DNA of 64,000 bases, taken from positions 1 to 64,000 of the forward strand of contig CAZVPF010000007.1 in the NCBI GenBank assembly GCA_964628195.1, written 5' to 3'. Within the stretch, counting starts at the first letter, position 1, and the number at the start of each line of letters is the position of its first letter. This stretch comes from CAZVPF01 sp964628195 (lineage in GTDB: Bacteria > Planctomycetota > Phycisphaerae > Sedimentisphaerales > Anaerohalosphaeraceae). The translations under genes were made by a program, and so were the position numbers. Positions 63,283-64,000 of this stretch are shown here, piece by piece. A model generated the notes under the pieces. It had not been told where the DNA came from, searched no databases, and saw only the letters and a program-made list of their open reading frames with translations.

Positions 63283-64000
63283 CTACGTAAGCGGGAATAA
63301 TGGGTTTAGTTTTTTTGCAATATCTTGTGCCGTCCTTTTATCGTCGGCGGACATAGGTTCATAACTTAAGCCAAGCTCCAGTGCCATGTTGAAAATAGCC
63401 TCTTCTCCGGGCGGCACCAGGGCCGTTACACCCGGCTGAGAAAGGGTGAAATCCATCGCAAGCTGCGCCAGTCCGGGGTTGTCTTCGGTGATCGGTTCGT
63501 ACCAGCACTTAGTGTATTTGTCGCGTTTGGGGTCATTTTCAGGCCACTTTTGCAGTGCGAGCGACTTTAAGGCAAGAATGGCTGCATTGTTCTGCCTGGC
63601 CTTTTCAAGAACTTTCGGCCCGAAGCCGGACTTGTAGAATGTTGCAAAATTGACCGGGAACAGAATCGAGTCGAAAGGGTATCTTTCAAGTGCCGTCAGC
63701 GCCGCTTCTTCCGAATGCGCGGAAAATCCGAGATACTTAACTATGCCCTTTTCCCTGGCCTTTATGAAAACTTCCATACAGCCGTTTTTTCCGAATCCGG
63801 TGTCGACGTCTTTGTCAACGTCTTTAATTGCGTGAAGCTGGTAGAGGTCGAAGTGGTCGGTGCGAAGATTCTTAAGCGACTGTGCCAGTTCTTTTTCAGC
63901 ACCGGCTTTTTTACGCTTTGTGGTTTTACAGGCGAGAAAAACATCATCCCGGAAAGGCTCAAGCGCCGGGCCGAGCCGAAGCTCCGCATCACCATAGGTA
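63283..64000 (-). CDS. Aldo/keto reductase, 5' part beyond the window
   Basis: A reading frame open from the window edge to a stop at 63283. The visible part begins TYGDAELRLGPAL and runs through VFLACKTTKRKK, LRTDHFDLYQLHAI (the DLYxxH motif of the family), YLGFSAHSEEAAL, ILALKSLALQKW and SQPGVTALVPPG. The N-terminal quarter with the catalytic tyrosine is outside. The variant ALKSLALQ replaces the usual strand-7 segment, as in [4Fe-4S]-ferredoxin-linked subgroups, but this is uncertain. It heads the visible leftward run to dxs. Confidence 0.88.
   Translation of the reverse strand, partial: TYGDAELRLGPALEPFRDDVFLACKTTKRKKAGAEKELAQSLKNLRTDHFDLYQLHAIKDVDKDVDTGFGKNGCMEVFIKAREKGIVKYLGFSAHSEEAALTALERYPFDSILFPVNFATFYKSGFGPKVLEKARQNNAAILALKSLALQKWPENDPKRDKYTKCWYEPITEDNPGLAQLAMDFTLSQPGVTALVPPGEEAIFNMALELGLSYEPMSADDKRTAQDIAKKLNPLFPLT

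Overview
The window reads as planctomycetal DNA, most likely class Phycisphaerae (Sedimentisphaerales-like). From 5.6 kb on, it carries several dockerin-bearing secreted proteins, a PEP-CTERM protein, an H-X9-DG pseudopilin, a ResB/CcsA pair, a multihaem cytochrome and a giant beta-helix surface protein, a combination familiar from that group. This is inferred from gene content; no marker-gene phylogeny was possible.

Layout. (1) 1-5557 is strikingly GC-rich: an HNH protein, a small membrane protein, a CPBP protease, a leftward operon obg-coaX-(56-aa membrane protein)-MnmE-like GTPase, an Rrf2 regulator and tRNA-Cys. (2) At the 3' end of the tRNA the base composition drops abruptly and stays moderate. 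This is either a natural boundary or an assembly junction. (3) 5.56-9.3 kb holds a free-standing ncRNA with its own promoter and terminator (6S-like), then aroC and aroA leftward. (4) 9.3-22.9 kb is one gene for a 4529-residue exported protein with an A-B-A-B duplicated beta-helix layout, two embedded VWA domains, a dockerin and five C-terminal repeats. (5) 22.9-27.6 kb is the dcw cell-division start (mraZ, small ORF, rsmH, LysM gene, ftsL, ftsI) with a clear MraZ-box promoter. (6) 27.8-36.3 kb is a compact Mu-like transposable prophage or satellite. A repressor is divergent from a single leftward operon of RHH protein, hypothetical protein, prohead protease, HK97 capsid (frameshifted), tape measure, MuA, MuB and an HTH protein; portal, terminase, tail-tube and lysis genes are absent. 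A 278-bp MITE with 10-bp target duplications lies beside it. (7) 37.0-46.2 kb: an APC permease fused to a PTS EIIA domain, then a rightward run of yhaM-like, a degenerate-kinase/deoxyribosyltransferase-like fusion, deoC, pabB, pabC, NIF3-like and scpB. (8) 46.2-49.8 kb: an exopolysaccharide tyrosine autokinase and a sugar-nucleotide epimerase. (9) 49.8-56.8 kb: cytochrome c assembly (ccsA, resB), a pseudopilin, a dockerin protein, a five-haem cytochrome with a dockerin, and a PEP-CTERM protein. (10) 56.8-64 kb: a leftward operon of an aldo/keto reductase (runs off the window), dxs, nadK, a TPR protein and a DinG-type helicase.

How it fits together. aroC/aroA and pabB/pabC cover chorismate and its conversion to p-aminobenzoate for folate. 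The dcw genes build the septum. ResB/CcsA would mature the neighbouring multihaem cytochrome. Three dockerins and a PEP-CTERM tail point to an elaborate cell-surface programme. The most unusual items are the compact capsid-plus-transposase element, the A-B-A-B giant protein and the dockerin-tagged cytochrome.
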